From Lenzites betulinus (taxonomy: Eukaryota; Basidiomycota; Agaricomycetes; Polyporales; Polyporaceae): 64,000 bases of DNA. The notes below the pieces were generated by a model, which was not told the origin of the DNA, searched no databases, and saw only the letters and a list, made by a program, of their open reading frames with translations. Below are positions 1 to 11,575 of the stretch, one piece after another. Every line of letters starts with the position of its first letter. The stretch's first letter is position 1. The stretch covers positions 1,178,001 to 1,242,000 of the forward strand of contig JABYQU010000002.1 in NCBI GenBank assembly GCA_022264855.1, written 5' to 3'. The position numbers and the translations under genes were made by a program.

Positions 1-1947
1 GAATACCCTTCACCTAATACCTTGACGTCCATGCCTTTGCGAACGGTGCCGCTGATCACACGGCCGAATGCGCGGAAGTGTTGTGCGTCCGTCGTGTGGT
101 AGAGCTTGGAGATCTGCACCATGAGGGGACCCTCTGGATTGCACTCCTGCATGGTTTGTGCGAGCTCGGAGGACATGGGACCAGTGTACGTCCCTTGTAC
201 CTGCATTCTTCGTGAGCCCGATGTTAGCACGACCTGCCTGAGAACCGACCTTGGACCGGGTAGCCTCCACTGGCGAAGGTATGTGTTCTGTGATCATATC
301 CACCAATCCGACCGATGGGCCGAAGAACTGGTCAAGCACAACCTTCAGCAGGGGCCGCACATCCATCTTGTACATGATGGGCTTCAGCGAAATGCCGAGG
401 CCTGCAAGTGTCTCCTTCAGCGAATCCGTCTCCTCGCTGAGGACGTGGCTATACAGCTTGTAGAGAGGCTCCAAGATGAAGTGCACGAAGGTACGGTTTG
501 CCTCCGGATCTGTCGGTTTGCGCGTGAACTTGCGCGTCTCCTCGTTAAACCAGATGTCGCCCCAGAGACGGTCCGCGAATGCGTTGACGTCCACGGTGCC
601 TGTGGAAATGGCATTGAGTCGAGATGGCTGAAACCAGAGGGGACAGCCCTACCATATGTGTCCGCATACATCTGCGCAAACGATCTCAGCGTGAAACACC
701 AGTGCATATCTGAGCTCGCAAACGCCACATTGCCATTTTCAGGGCTGAGCCGCAGCTCTGGATCGGGGTTTATGCCGCTTTGTACATATGTAAGTTATGC
801 TTCGAACGTGTAACGTACACAAATAAATACCTGATGAAGGTGTTAATTTCCTCGATGGTATGCTTGATTTTGTAGTACGCATCGGCAGGCTTGATGCGCA
901 GCTCAAGGATTAGCCGGTCAATCTTGTTTACAACAAGAGTGATTTTGACACCTTCTTGGAGCGCATGGCGGATGATGGCCTCGGTGTTGCACATCACCTA
1001 GCAGCGCGTTAGTCTACGCGTTCCCAGAAGAGCTGTAACGATATACTCACGCCCTCCACAACGTCAACCACCAAGAGGATACCGTCTACCAAGCGAATGG
1101 CACAAGCAACCTCGTCGACGAAATTTACATGTCCGGGGGTGTCAATAAGATGCACGAGGTGAGACTTCCCGTAACTATTAGCCAGGACCAGGGACATGGG
1201 TGAGGACTTGATGGAGATATCCCGGTCTCTGGAAAGGACATGTGTGTCGGTGTATCGTGTCTGTGTTAACAAATGAGAATGCCGAAATACTGAGGGATTG
1301 GTAGTGCTCTCTTACTGGATGATCCGAGTCCCATGTCAGCTTGTGCGTCTCGAACACAAGCATGTCCATCAACGCGGTTTTGCCATGGTGCAGATGACCG
1401 ACAACGGCTACATTCCGCACAAACTCAGGGAACCCTGTCATGTTTAGCAGAAAGCTGCAGCGATATTGTCAGCCTAAAACGGCCGTACCTAACTCTAATA
1501 TGCACGCACCTTTTGTCGAACCGAGTTTCGGGCATGCCCTTCTCCTGCACCGTCCATTTTCGCACTTTGATAGGCGCAACGATAGGCTCGGAGAGCGGCT
1601 GCGCATCCTCCTCCTGGACCAAAGTCTCGACATCCTCTCCGTAAACTTCAGACGCTGAGGGATAGTACTTCTTGTCCTCGTGCAGAATGACCGCGTTGTG
1701 CGTCGGCTCTGAGGAGGACTTCAACGACGGTGAGAACGTTCTGATACGTGCCGCACGTACCATCCACTTGCATGAGTGCCATGTCATCCTGTCCTGGCAT
1801 TGGCTCGTCTTCGAACCCCTCCAGAGGTTGCGCCTCGGGCTGGGGCACGAACTGGGCCTGCTGCTGCTGCAGCTCCTCCTCCTCATCGGAGTCGAGGTCG
1901 CCACCAATGTAGTTTCCAAACTCATCGTAATCCTCGAAAGAGGCCAT
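1..1947 (-). CDS. SNU114: U5 snRNP GTPase Snu114 (EFTUD2 family), 3' part outside window
   Basis: This is the spliceosomal EF-2-like GTPase that drives activation and disassembly of the spliceosome within U5 snRNP. It starts at the ATG at 1947, followed by a family-typical [15 protein letters not shown] opening and an acidic N-terminus. The GTPase domain then shows G1 GHLHHGKT (about 1380-1410), G3 DTPGHVNF (about 1115-1140) and G4 NKID (about 925). Downstream are conserved Snu114 stretches such as FILEPLYKL and [11 protein letters not shown]. Several short introns interrupt it, for example near 1010-1060 and 1260-1320. The gene runs off the window at base 1, in the domain-II region, so roughly half of a protein of about 980 residues is present. 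It diverges from the prefoldin gene, with 328 bases between the two start codons. Family identity is very secure; exact exon limits are inferred. Confidence 0.95.
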
Positions 1948-2275
1948 TTTTGCTATGAAGGCTCAGCGAGATGTGTGCAAGGCAGGGATAGTCTCAGCGA
2001 CAGAAAGGGTCGGCACACGCGTTACAAGGGCTTAGCACAAGTAGCAGGAGCACAGAGAGTGTCCAGATCAGGTATTACACGGCAGAGACGCGAACAGAGA
2101 GGGGAAGGTGCAGTGAGCAAGAGAGTGGCAGGGCGAGACGGGTTTTGGGCGAGAGCCACACGGTCGCGGTCAAGAAGAACGCGTCAAGTGGGCGCTTCAC
2201 CATCTGCCGCGAACATTATGCACTTGCCTCCACCTGCACCGACGTCTTCAGTCTGTGCCCTGACGGCGACGAACC
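1948..2275. promoter_or_regulatory. Divergent intergenic region SNU114 / prefoldin 1
   Basis: These 328 bases separate two start codons that point away from each other and must hold both promoters. It is purine-rich on the plus strand around 2040-2170. I see no convincing TATA box and no other gene. Confidence 0.5.
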
Positions 2276-2867
2276 ATGGCCACACTTTCGGATGACACCT
2301 TGCGCAAGGTGTATATATATACTCCTTTGACACGATACAGAAGAGTGCTGACAACCGCTACGCAGATCCTAGTGCAAATTCAACAGACTGCCATTCAGTC
2401 GCAGCGTGCCCTGAACGTCTCGAAGCAACAGATCGCCGCGAAAGAGAGGGAACGCAGGATCCTACAGCTGACAATTGAAGAGATCACCTCGCTACAGGGC
2501 GATGTCAACTTGTATAAGGGTGTGGGCAAGATGTAAGTACAGGCTGTTCAGCGTTCTCTCCATACAGTCACTTACGCATCTTCCTTAGGTTCATGATGGT
2601 TCCCCGGCCAACGATGGAGGATGAGCTGAAGGGAGAGGAGAAAGAACTTACTGAGGATATCAAGAACCTCGAGAAGAAGGTCCGTCCACCCCTTCTGCAC
2701 TCCCGCTCATTTCACCAACCGATTCTGCCACCCAGTCGAAATATCTGGAAAAGCAATTCAATAATGCCCAAGCGCAGCTCCGCGATATTGTGAGCCCCCA
2801 AGGGATCTGACCTCGCCATGTCTCCCTGACTCCCTTATAGTTCCACAATGCGCCGAATCAATCATAA
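2276..2867 (+). CDS. PFD1: Prefoldin subunit 1
   Basis: This is a beta-type prefoldin subunit. The hexameric co-chaperone carries unfolded actin and tubulin to the CCT chaperonin. Five exons join in frame: 2276-2308, 2366-2532, 2589-2679, 2736-2789 and 2841-2867, giving about 123 residues, normal for the family. The protein is largely a coiled coil around a central hairpin: helix one includes QTAIQSQRALNVSKQQIAAK, the hairpin region reads YKGVGKMFMMVPRP, and helix two ends LEKQFNNAQAQLRDI. Every splice site is GT..AG, and the last exon codes only FHNAPNQS and the stop. The first intron contains a TATATATA run, which should not be taken for a promoter. Identification is firm. Confidence 0.93.
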
Positions 2868-3141
2868 CCGCCTAGAGGTGTACCATAGTGCTCGTCCCGC
2901 TGTATCGTTTAGCCTGTCGCCGGCATCAATCGAATTCCTGCAGTCTCGTTGGTTCATTTCTGCCACATGCTGCTGTGATTTGGATAAGGCGGCCAACGGT
3001 GAAATACATTTGATTATTAAAGCGAAGCATACAGAGCAAGCATGTCTATACTATTGACCAGATCCATACGTGCAGATGTCTATCCTTGCATTGTGCAGAG
3101 CGCGAAATGGGGCGTGACAAAAAACTCATGAGCGCATAAAA
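2868..3141. other. Convergent 3' region between prefoldin and ABC transporter
   Basis: The plus-strand prefoldin gene and the minus-strand ABC transporter end toward each other here. The region can only contain two 3' ends. No gene or terminator motif that I can defend is visible. Confidence 0.4.
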
Positions 3142-6100
3142 CTACCGCTTGGCGTAGCGAAGGAAGCGGGAAGCCACTGTGAACACTTCGTCAGTACCAG
3201 GCCGACGATTACCAGCGAAGTTACTCACCGATCGTAGCAATGAAATTGAAGACTAGATGTGAAGAGTAATCAGTAAACGCGCTGCGCGGTTGTATCACTA
3301 GACATACCTCCGAAAGCGAACAATATCCAGACATCTCGCCACCTGTTCTCGTAACGGATGTTGAGAGGCAAGAAGAACTGGTCTCCGACCTGCCAGAGTT
3401 TGTTCAGCATATACGTAAGTAAACGCGAGCACCGATAAAAAAACTAACCGAGTACTGGCAGTAGCGGCAAGCCGTCGTGTCATTCGGGTTGTCGAGGTAA
3501 CCACCGAAACCGGTGACGAACTCGTTCGCCCACTGCTGACACGTCTGGCCGGATGGCGGGTTAAACGGAATGAACTCGTCCGACTTGCAGGTGATCTGCA
3601 GACCGCTGAATCATTGCATTAGCATGATATCTATATTCGCCAAATAATGAAAGAACGTACTGAAGTTCGGTCGAGAGCATCGCACTCATGATACGAGTGT
3701 ACGGGCTCAGCTGGTACAGCCACTTCCAGTAGCTCTGCAGGGTCGGGAACGGAACGGTAACACCACAGAAAGTGCCGAGAACCAGGATGACGAAAGGGTT
3801 GAACAACGGGGCGATCTGCATGCTCGGAGAAACCGCGCCGATGAACTGGCCCAGGCTGACACCGAAAAATTCGACGAAAATGAGGACGAGCAGCTGGAAG
3901 AAGGTGCCGCCGACGCCAGCGGTGCCGTCACCGAAACCCATGGGATACACCTATGCAGAGTCACTGTTGAGTGATTTATGCGCGAAGTCAGGCAAAGGGA
4001 CTTACCATCAGGACCCAGTAGACGACCGCGCACAAGACCGAGTATGGCATCTCGCCGATGAGCTGGCCGATAGCGAAGACGTACGGTGAGTAGATCCTCG
4101 AGGACGCCTCTGTGTAGATGGTGTTAACAGGAAAAACCATGTAGGACGGCAGCCCACGAACCTCGGATGAAGACGCGCCGACTAAGGATCCACATCGGCT
4201 CAAGCTGACCCATGACGATAGCGGGCAAGATAGTCGACCAGAAACTGTGCAGTGATGTCAGCGACTGCACAACCAACGTGAAGAATAGATCACTCACATT
4301 CCGAACACCCTGTACTGCAGGTCGCGGGTACCGTGGCCCAGCTGTAAGAACGATAGCGAGACGAAGAGCGAGATGAACGCATGGACAAAGAGACGGCTGA
4401 ACACGTAGTCGGGAGAGCGCCAGAGCTTCGCCGTGTTGCGCGCGACCACCCAGCGGAGCTGGTGCAGGAACGGAGTCGCGTCTGTGGGGCGCACATCAAC
4501 CTCTGCAGATGGCGATGATGAACAGGATAAACTTACACAACGTCAGCTTCTGCTGCTCGCCATCGTCGCTCGTGGTGTGCTTAATCTTCTCGATCTCGGC
4601 CAAGACGTCGCTATATTCGGTAGAGTCAAGCCAGTGGTCCTTCCAGTCGCGGTCACCGATACGGGGTGCCAGGCCGGCACCAATGGCGTCAAGCATGAAC
4701 TCGGCCGGGTTGACATTGGACGGACAGTGAGCACCGTGGCGAGAGAAGTAGTCGCGTAGAATGTGACAATCGGGACCGATGTCCCCGAAGTAGACGGTTT
4801 CTCCACCACGCTCGAGGAGCAGGAGCTTGTCGAAGGTCTGAATGAGCATGGACGACGGCTGGTGGATGGTGCACAGAATAGCTTGACCATTGTCCGCGAG
4901 CTTGCGCAAGAAGCGGACGAGGTTCCATGCACTCTGACCGTCGAGACCTGATGTAGGCTCGTCCAAGAACAGGAGAGAGGGCCGACTAGCAAGCTCCACA
5001 CCGATGGTGAGACGCTTGCGCGCCTCGACGCCAAGGCTGAAGATGAGGGCGTCTGCGAGATCTTGCAGTTCGAGCACCTCGATCATGTCTTCGACGTACT
5101 TGTCCTTCTCTTCCTTCGAAACCGAGGGGGGCTGACGAAGGTACGCCGAGAACCTCATAGCCTCGCGCACGGTCGCGCTGCCTTCATGTACATCCATTTG
5201 CTCCGCTGCACGACCGTCAGCACGTATCTGACCGTATGGAAGCCGTCCAAAAACTCACCATAAGCTGTGTTCCGTGCGAAGTCCAATGCCAAGGGCTTGC
5301 CGTCCAGAAGGAGGGTACCAGAGACGATGCCGATATTTTTGCGCTGAGCGAGTACATCCAGACAGGTTGTCTTGCCTATACCGCCGTCAAATCGGGTCGT
5401 AATTATATAGACAAGGCAACATACCGGCACCGGAGGCCCCCATAAGGGCGGTCATCGTGCCCGGTTTGACGTAGCCGTAGACATCGTGGAGCAGCCTGCG
5501 GACACCACCTGGGACGGGAACGTGGTAGTTGACGTTTTCCCAGGTAAACGGCTTGCCATTAAACTTCGTGGGCGTGCTGGAAACCTTACGATGAGCAGCC
5601 GTAGGACGATTGTCCGAAGCCTCATCACTCACGTCTCCTCCGTCTTTTCTGAGTACTCCGCTTTCTCCGACTCATCAGCCTCAGACTTGCCCTTGCGGGA
5701 CGCCTTACGCTCTTGCAGCACCGCGTTCAGCTTCTTCGTCTCCGCGTCCTCTTTAGCGTAGATGGTGATCGCGGACCCGCCATCGTATTGCTGTACCTCT
5801 TGTCAGCATCAAACATGATATCAATCTGGCGCTGCTTACGGGGAAGTACTCGATGAGCAGCACTTGAGTCAGCTGGAAGAGGAAGAAGAAGCCGAGGAGC
5901 ACAAGGAAGTTCCGCCTCCAGAGGTCCGAGACGTTCAGGCCGTACCCAAAGTTAACGTAGTTGCGGCCGGATACAATGTTGTTGCCTGGTTCTGCACCAA
6001 ACAGGGTGCAGACTTGGTTAGGTCCCAACCCGTCCCTGGTGTGGATTCAACATGACAGATCATTGGTGTCTGGAAGTTGCAACTCACGGGTATTTGTTTA

Positions 6101-8879
6101 TACCAGGCGGGTTGCGAGGCACAACGAAGCTTCCATCGCAGGTGAACTACAGAAAGCGTCAGCAAAGCGGAGACAATTCACCACGATGTTTACGCACGGA
6201 GATCCGCATGAACTCGTTCTCCATACAGCCGACCCATGCTGAAGGATTGTCAGTAATTGAAAAAGAGGCCCGGAAGGTCTCGAGATCCTTACCGTACGAT
6301 AAAGGGTTGATATAGTACTATATAGGCGGTCAGCAATCAAGTTCACATCCAATGGCTGACATGCAAAACTCACGATCCAGAACAACCACCGCTTCATCTG
6401 GAATACGGGAATCATGTAACCACCGTACTGGATCATGTTGGGGATGAAGAAGGTAGCCAGACGGAAGGCGGAGTCGAAGTTCGTGCACATGATACCGAAC
6501 GTCCGGAAGAACCCTTGCATGGTCAAGAAACCCAGGTAGATCTAACAACACTGTCAGTCCGTGGAAAGTCATGACTGAAACTTCGTGTACTTACGAAGAG
6601 GTGGAATGTGAAGAATCCACCAGCTGAGCGTGCCAGGTTGGACATAAAGTAGATTATGAGGTTGTAGATTAAGATCCGAACGGCGGAGAAGGGCACGTCG
6701 GAGAGCGTGTTAGCGATCGCAATCGCGGCAGGACGGTAAAGGGCGTAATTCGTCTGCGAACAGCAATTAGAATGGCCAGTGCGTGAAGACGAGCAGTAAC
6801 GACAAACCTGTTTCTTCAGAATTGGACGGCCAAGCATCTGAATCGGCATCTACGAAGGATCGTTAACGTCAAGCGCTTTCGCCGCAGCAAGTTACTTTAC
6901 CTCTCCAAATGTATCAAGAGCACAAGTGAGGAGACCAGCGAAGACGACCGAACCGCGAGTGAAGGCACCTTGCGACGTGAGTTGGAGGTTGTAGTAAGCA
7001 GCACCAATGATGAGTGCGAGGGCCTAGTGCAATTGCTCATTAGCCCATATTCACCGTGAATGAGGGAGATCTCTTACCGTCGACAGAGTGAAGCTAGTAA
7101 TGAGCTGGAACCGATCTTGGAGACGCATCTGGAACTGGCGGATGACTAACGCGCGGACCTGACCGGTGAATCCAAGAGTGTACGGGCTCTTCTTGGACAC
7201 GCCCCGCTTCTTTTCTGCGATAACGGCCTGGCGGAAAGTCTCCTGGTCGGACTTGTCGAGTTCCATCTTCTGCTTGTACTTGACGAGTGATTCGCGCATC
7301 GTGGCACCGAAGCGGGACTGCAGGAAAGTTTGCTCGAGCGCCTCAGCAGTAGACGGAACGTCGCGCTCCGAGCGTCCGGGGGCGAACTGCCGTTCGTTGG
7401 GGTCCGTACAGCCGGTGAGGTAGTCGGGGGTACTCTGGCGGGGAAGGGGCTTGTAACCGAGGTCCTCAAAGTACGCACGAGCCTCAGACGGAGGACCGAA
7501 GTACACCTGGCGGCCTTTGTCGAGGACGAGTACCTTGTCGAAGAGCTCGTAGATACCTTCGCCGGCTTGGTACCTGGATACTACGTCAGCGAGTCACGCA
7601 ACCCCGTATAGTTGTCACTTACAAAGTCGCGAACGTCGTCTGACCGAGGATGTCGGTCATGACGCGGAGCGCCTTGATGAAGTCAAGGGCGGTACTCGCG
7701 TCCAAACCGCGCGTAGAGTTGTCGAAGCAGAGGACATGGGCTCGAGTAGCCATCATCTCGGCGATAGAGACACGCTTGCGCTCTCCGCCAGAGACACCCC
7801 GAACAAACTCATCGCCAACGTACGTATTGGCGGTGTGAGTAATGTTGAGCATCTGGAGGAGCATGTCCCGGATTGCCTCGTCGAATTCCTTGCGCGTCAT
7901 GCCTGGTATACGACCCTTGGGACCAGGAGTCTTCAAGGACAGCGCGAAGTTGACAGTCTGCGCGACCGTGAGAGTAGCGATGTGACGATCGTCTACGCCA
8001 ATGTCAGAAGCAGCACGACGTCTGAATCGTTCCCGAGAAACGGACCTTCTTCGTTGTATACTACTTCACCCTTGTAACGCTTGGCCATCTCATGAGCGTC
8101 GATCCCTGCGTACCGGACGTCACCGAGGATACGGGCATAGTCCTTCCGTTCGTTCGCAATGGTTTTCAAAAACGTTGTGCAACCAGACCCGGGACAACCG
8201 AGAACCAAACACATCTCGCCAGGCTTGAGCAGGCCAGAAGACCTAACATAGATATTAGCCGTCGCACACACTTCTATTAACACTCTCCCAAATACTGACG
8301 GGTGGAGAATAGTCGTGAGAGGGAGTTCCGGCCGGAGTTTGGGCACGGCGCTCTGCAAAGCAGAATACAGCATCCGGAATGGTGTGAACCAAAAGGTCAA
8401 GGCATCCTCTGTGTAACAAGCGATGAGCAACCGAGAGCAGTGGCACCCGACAACAGCTGCCACTTACGACCAAAGGTCCTGACATATAGCTACAACAAAG
8501 AGAAGTGAGGTTATGCAGGATTACTGAAAGATATCAAGCCTACCTTGTGGCCGGCGCCGCCGAAGCCTTCGACCTGGAGGTTTTCCCAGGTGACGCCAAC
8601 GTGTTTATGTGCTATGCCCGCACGTTCTTGGGCATCGTTCGAGGAGGAGAGATACGCTCTGAGGTCGAAGCCCTCTTCGCGCGCCTCACCCTTTTCAGGG
8701 TCGCGCTCTGTGGAGGAACGGTCTGTCGGCTCTGATGCTCCTTGCAAAGACCGGATGGACAAGACGCGTTGGAGGTCATTGAAATGGGCCTCGGCATCCG
8801 CTACATTGACGTGGTGAGAGTCAGGCAGAGGCGTAGCGTCCCCGCGGAGGGTGCGGTCATCTCCTGGCGTGTCAGCCAT
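3142..8879 (-). CDS. PDR-type ABC transporter (ABCG, full size)
   Basis: A full-length pleiotropic-drug-resistance exporter of the plasma membrane that pumps out xenobiotics at the cost of ATP. The order is NBD1-TMD1-NBD2-TMD2. NBD1 has the fungal degenerate Walker [10 protein letters not shown] (about 8190, Cys where Lys is usual), a good signature [10 protein letters not shown] (about 7790) and a degenerate Walker [14 protein letters not shown]2 has a canonical Walker A GASGAGKTT split by an intron (about 5430/5370), a degenerate signature [12 protein letters not shown] and the Walker [12 protein letters not shown] (about 4960). This asymmetry is typical of fungal PDR pumps: one of the two composite ATP sites is catalytically weak. 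The start is the first ATG ([11 protein letters not shown]); the protein ends FLRYAKR before TAG. At least fifteen short introns; I estimate 1,450-1,500 residues. The substrate cannot be told from sequence. Confidence 0.93.
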
Positions 8880-8932
8880 GGACAGGCGATTGGGGGGAGG
8901 GAACGACGAAGAACAGATGAACTTTCTCGCGT

Positions 8933-8942
8933 GTTTTATATA
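8933..8942 (-). promoter_or_regulatory. TATA-like box of the ABC transporter
   Basis: Read on the minus strand this is TATATAAAAC, about 55-65 bases upstream of the transporter ATG. Position and sequence fit a core promoter element. No experimental support. Confidence 0.45.
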
Positions 8943-10202
8943 TGTAACGGCTTGACCTCAGCTTTCTTACAAACGGGCGTCTATGCAATGCGGGGAGATC
9001 TGGCCTGATCTTGCGGGGCCGTTCCGCGGAGTCACTGATCGTCACACTCTTCAAGTAATCGGGCCCGTCAACGGTCAACAGAACTTAGTGCCAAGCTTGT
9101 TAGTCGCCCCCGCACTGCTCGACCGCGTCGGTGTCGAGCAGAACAAGGCTAGCTCATGCCCGTCCTTGTGCTGCGATTCTCCGAGGCGGATCGGCCATGT
9201 GCATGAAGCATTGAAGCCCACCCGATGGTGCTCGCCCTCTGCCCGCGGGCGCCTCTCCGAGTCAACGCTCGGGGCCCGAAGGTGGCAGCCGTCAACCCAG
9301 CTTCCCGGCCGGGCTTGCAGCCTCGCGACATCGGGTTGGCCGCCCACGTTAGTCGAACATACGAGAATGGGAGCAGACCTTATCTTTGGCAAATTCGGAG
9401 AGCGCCGCGGCCATCGATCGCGAATGCTTCTGGTTGGTAATACCCGTCATACCGGCAAATGGTGCGGGCATTCGGATTCGGCACGTTCACTTTTCTCGCA
9501 TATTCCGCTAAAATGCTATTCAGATGTTCAGCGTTAATCCAGGAGATTGCTGAAGCTTGAAGGTTGCTAAGGCTGCAAACTCCACTTAACCGTCACGCAT
9601 GCTAATTCCGACGTTGCGGCGGCCGACCATGCTTGGCGTTCTATGAGTTGATAAGTGAGGATCATATAAGAGCGAGGAGATTACTCTTCCAATCCCTCAA
9701 CAACGTGAAGTCACACACTAACCATCAGTGTCTATGCCCTCTTTCATAGGAGACTCGGAGATAGCATGTTTATGTATGCAAGAGAGTGGAATTCCCCCCG
9801 GGCCCCGGCAACTTCAAAAAGTGGAACATTGCGACTTGCCCTGATCAACAATACATGCCATTGATGCATGATGATCAATATGTATATATGTGTGTACTGG
9901 ATATATAACGAGAACTTACAAGTAGGCCCCGTCGTTGGCTGTCCTTGAAGCTTGCAACCCGCGCAGAGGCAAGTGACAATATAGCGCACAACAAAACTGT
10001 TTACCTCCGTTTGCGGTCCAGGCCTCGCAGTATATTGATGGGCTGATCGGGACCCCGGACGATCTTACGATCGAGAGACGTGGGAACTAATCACTATATG
10101 TAGACACACCACCCCGCATAGCCCCGTGATACGGCGCTTAATTGCCAGTTGTTGCTCACCGTGTTCTGCTGAGTGCTCATCGTCGCCGACCGTCACTCGA
10201 CT
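8943..10202. other. 1.26 kb intergenic region (divergent promoters)
   Basis: This lies between the divergent ABC transporter and the SSP120-like gene. It holds the TATA-like box next to the transporter and an exact TCCGCGGA palindrome at 9023-9030 (see findings). Bases 9050-9470 are GC- and CpG-rich and leave open frames on both strands, up to 184 codons on plus and 105 on minus. None has splice support or a recognisable motif, so I do not call a gene. A microsatellite-like tatatatgtgtg tract lies near 9880-9905. Confidence 0.4.
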
Positions 10203-11575
10203 ATGCACCTTCTCACGGCCCTCACTCTCCTTGCCTCGCTTCGTGTTGCTGCGGCGCACGGCGGCCACGACCACGGACATGTGGAGGGAGAAACGAACGA
10301 GCAGTACGCTCAAAGACACGTATGTAGCAACCGCCGCCTCCTTGAGAATGCATTCTCATATTGTGCAATGTAGATGGCTTCCGAGCATCATATGTATGTT
10401 GCAGTCCTGGTCAGAACAACTGAATGGACATTCCGTATGCTCATGCGCTACCTATAGCGATACATTCGACGTTCCTAGCTTCTTTCTCCTTCATGATCTG
10501 AACCGGTCCGTTACTCCTCTACTCGACTCACCTCATCATACTTAAGACTACCCTGCAGTGACAAAGTTTGGGATGCAGAGGAGATTCAAGCCGTCTATGG
10601 TGTTCATCATGTGTATTCCCAGAAGAAGTCGAAGGTAGATATCACCCGGCGCGCCGCTCGAACTAGCATGCTGAACATGAGCGGTACAGGACGATGTCGA
10701 GCATCAGAAAAAGGCCGATCACATCGTAATGGAGGTATTGAGGCGTCTCGACAAGAACCGCGACGGCAAAATCACACTGGAGGAGTTTCAGGCGGTCGGA
10801 CTTGACGGGCTGCCAAGTTTTGACGAGCTCGGCGCGGAGGGGCATCATTACGACGTGGAAAGCGGTACGCCGGAGACTCTCCAATACGTGCCATTGACTG
10901 ATCCTCTCGGCCACGTTAGAGTTCTTCTTGCACCATGAAGGTCAGTCATGACGCCCAGAGTGCCTCAGATGCCGAACCTCATCGGACCCCCAGAGCAATT
11001 CCATTCCACCCCAGAGACCCAAACTGACGAGGCATACACACACCAAGAGGACCTCGAGCACTTCGCACATCACGAGCAAATCGAGCACCAGGAGGCCGAA
11101 CGGGAGGCTAAGTTCCAAGGCGTGAGCGTCGACGAGGTTATCGCACAACACGAAGCTCACGAAGGCGAGCACACTCCGGAGGTTGCTGAGGCCGATCCTC
11201 AACTTGTCAGCAACCCTCACGACGAACAAGTGCCACTCGAACCTCCGGTTCTTGGCGGACCTCCGAAGGTCACACGCGTAACCCCGCCCGAGAAGCAGGA
11301 CCCCGCGATCCGGTTTGCGAACGAGAAACCCGACGAAGGCGAATGGGGTACCGGCGATGCGGGCTACAAGACGCCAAAGTCGCCTTCCGAGAAGCTCAGG
11401 TACGTGATGGCTGCGCATCGTCACCACGCTCGAGGACTGACGTGTTTATCACCAATCTTAGGAAGAACGTCCCTTACAAGGTATGTTTGTCACTTCTCAT
11501 TTGCACTGCAAATGTGGACGCTCATCCCAGGAACGCATGCAGTACAAGTTCCGCCGTACCTGGGGCGACTTCTAA
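10203..11575 (+). CDS. SSP120: Secreted/ER EF-hand protein, SSP120 (nucleobindin)-like
   Basis: A calcium-binding protein of the secretory pathway. It begins with a clear signal peptide (MHLLTALTLLASLRVAAAHG) and a His-rich segment. Two EF-hand loops follow, DLNRDKVWDAEEI (exons near 10490-10600) and DKNRDGKITLEEF (10753-10791). The C-terminal half is long, acidic and Gln/His-rich (about 10970-11400, with EAEREAKFQGVSVDEVIAQH) and the protein ends YKFRRTWGDF before TAA. Exon 2 is only 20 bases (10374-10393). Eight or so exons join in phase, giving about 275 residues. In yeast SSP120 sits in ER/Golgi membranes with Emp46/47 cargo receptors; a similar role here is inference. An upstream in-frame ATG at 10173 would hide the signal peptide and is not preferred. 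Confidence 0.85.

Noticed and set aside
7500..8500. Cys in place of Lys in Walker A of NBD1 as a damaging mutation
   Set aside because: This substitution is normal in fungal PDR transporters, which have one degenerate ATP site.
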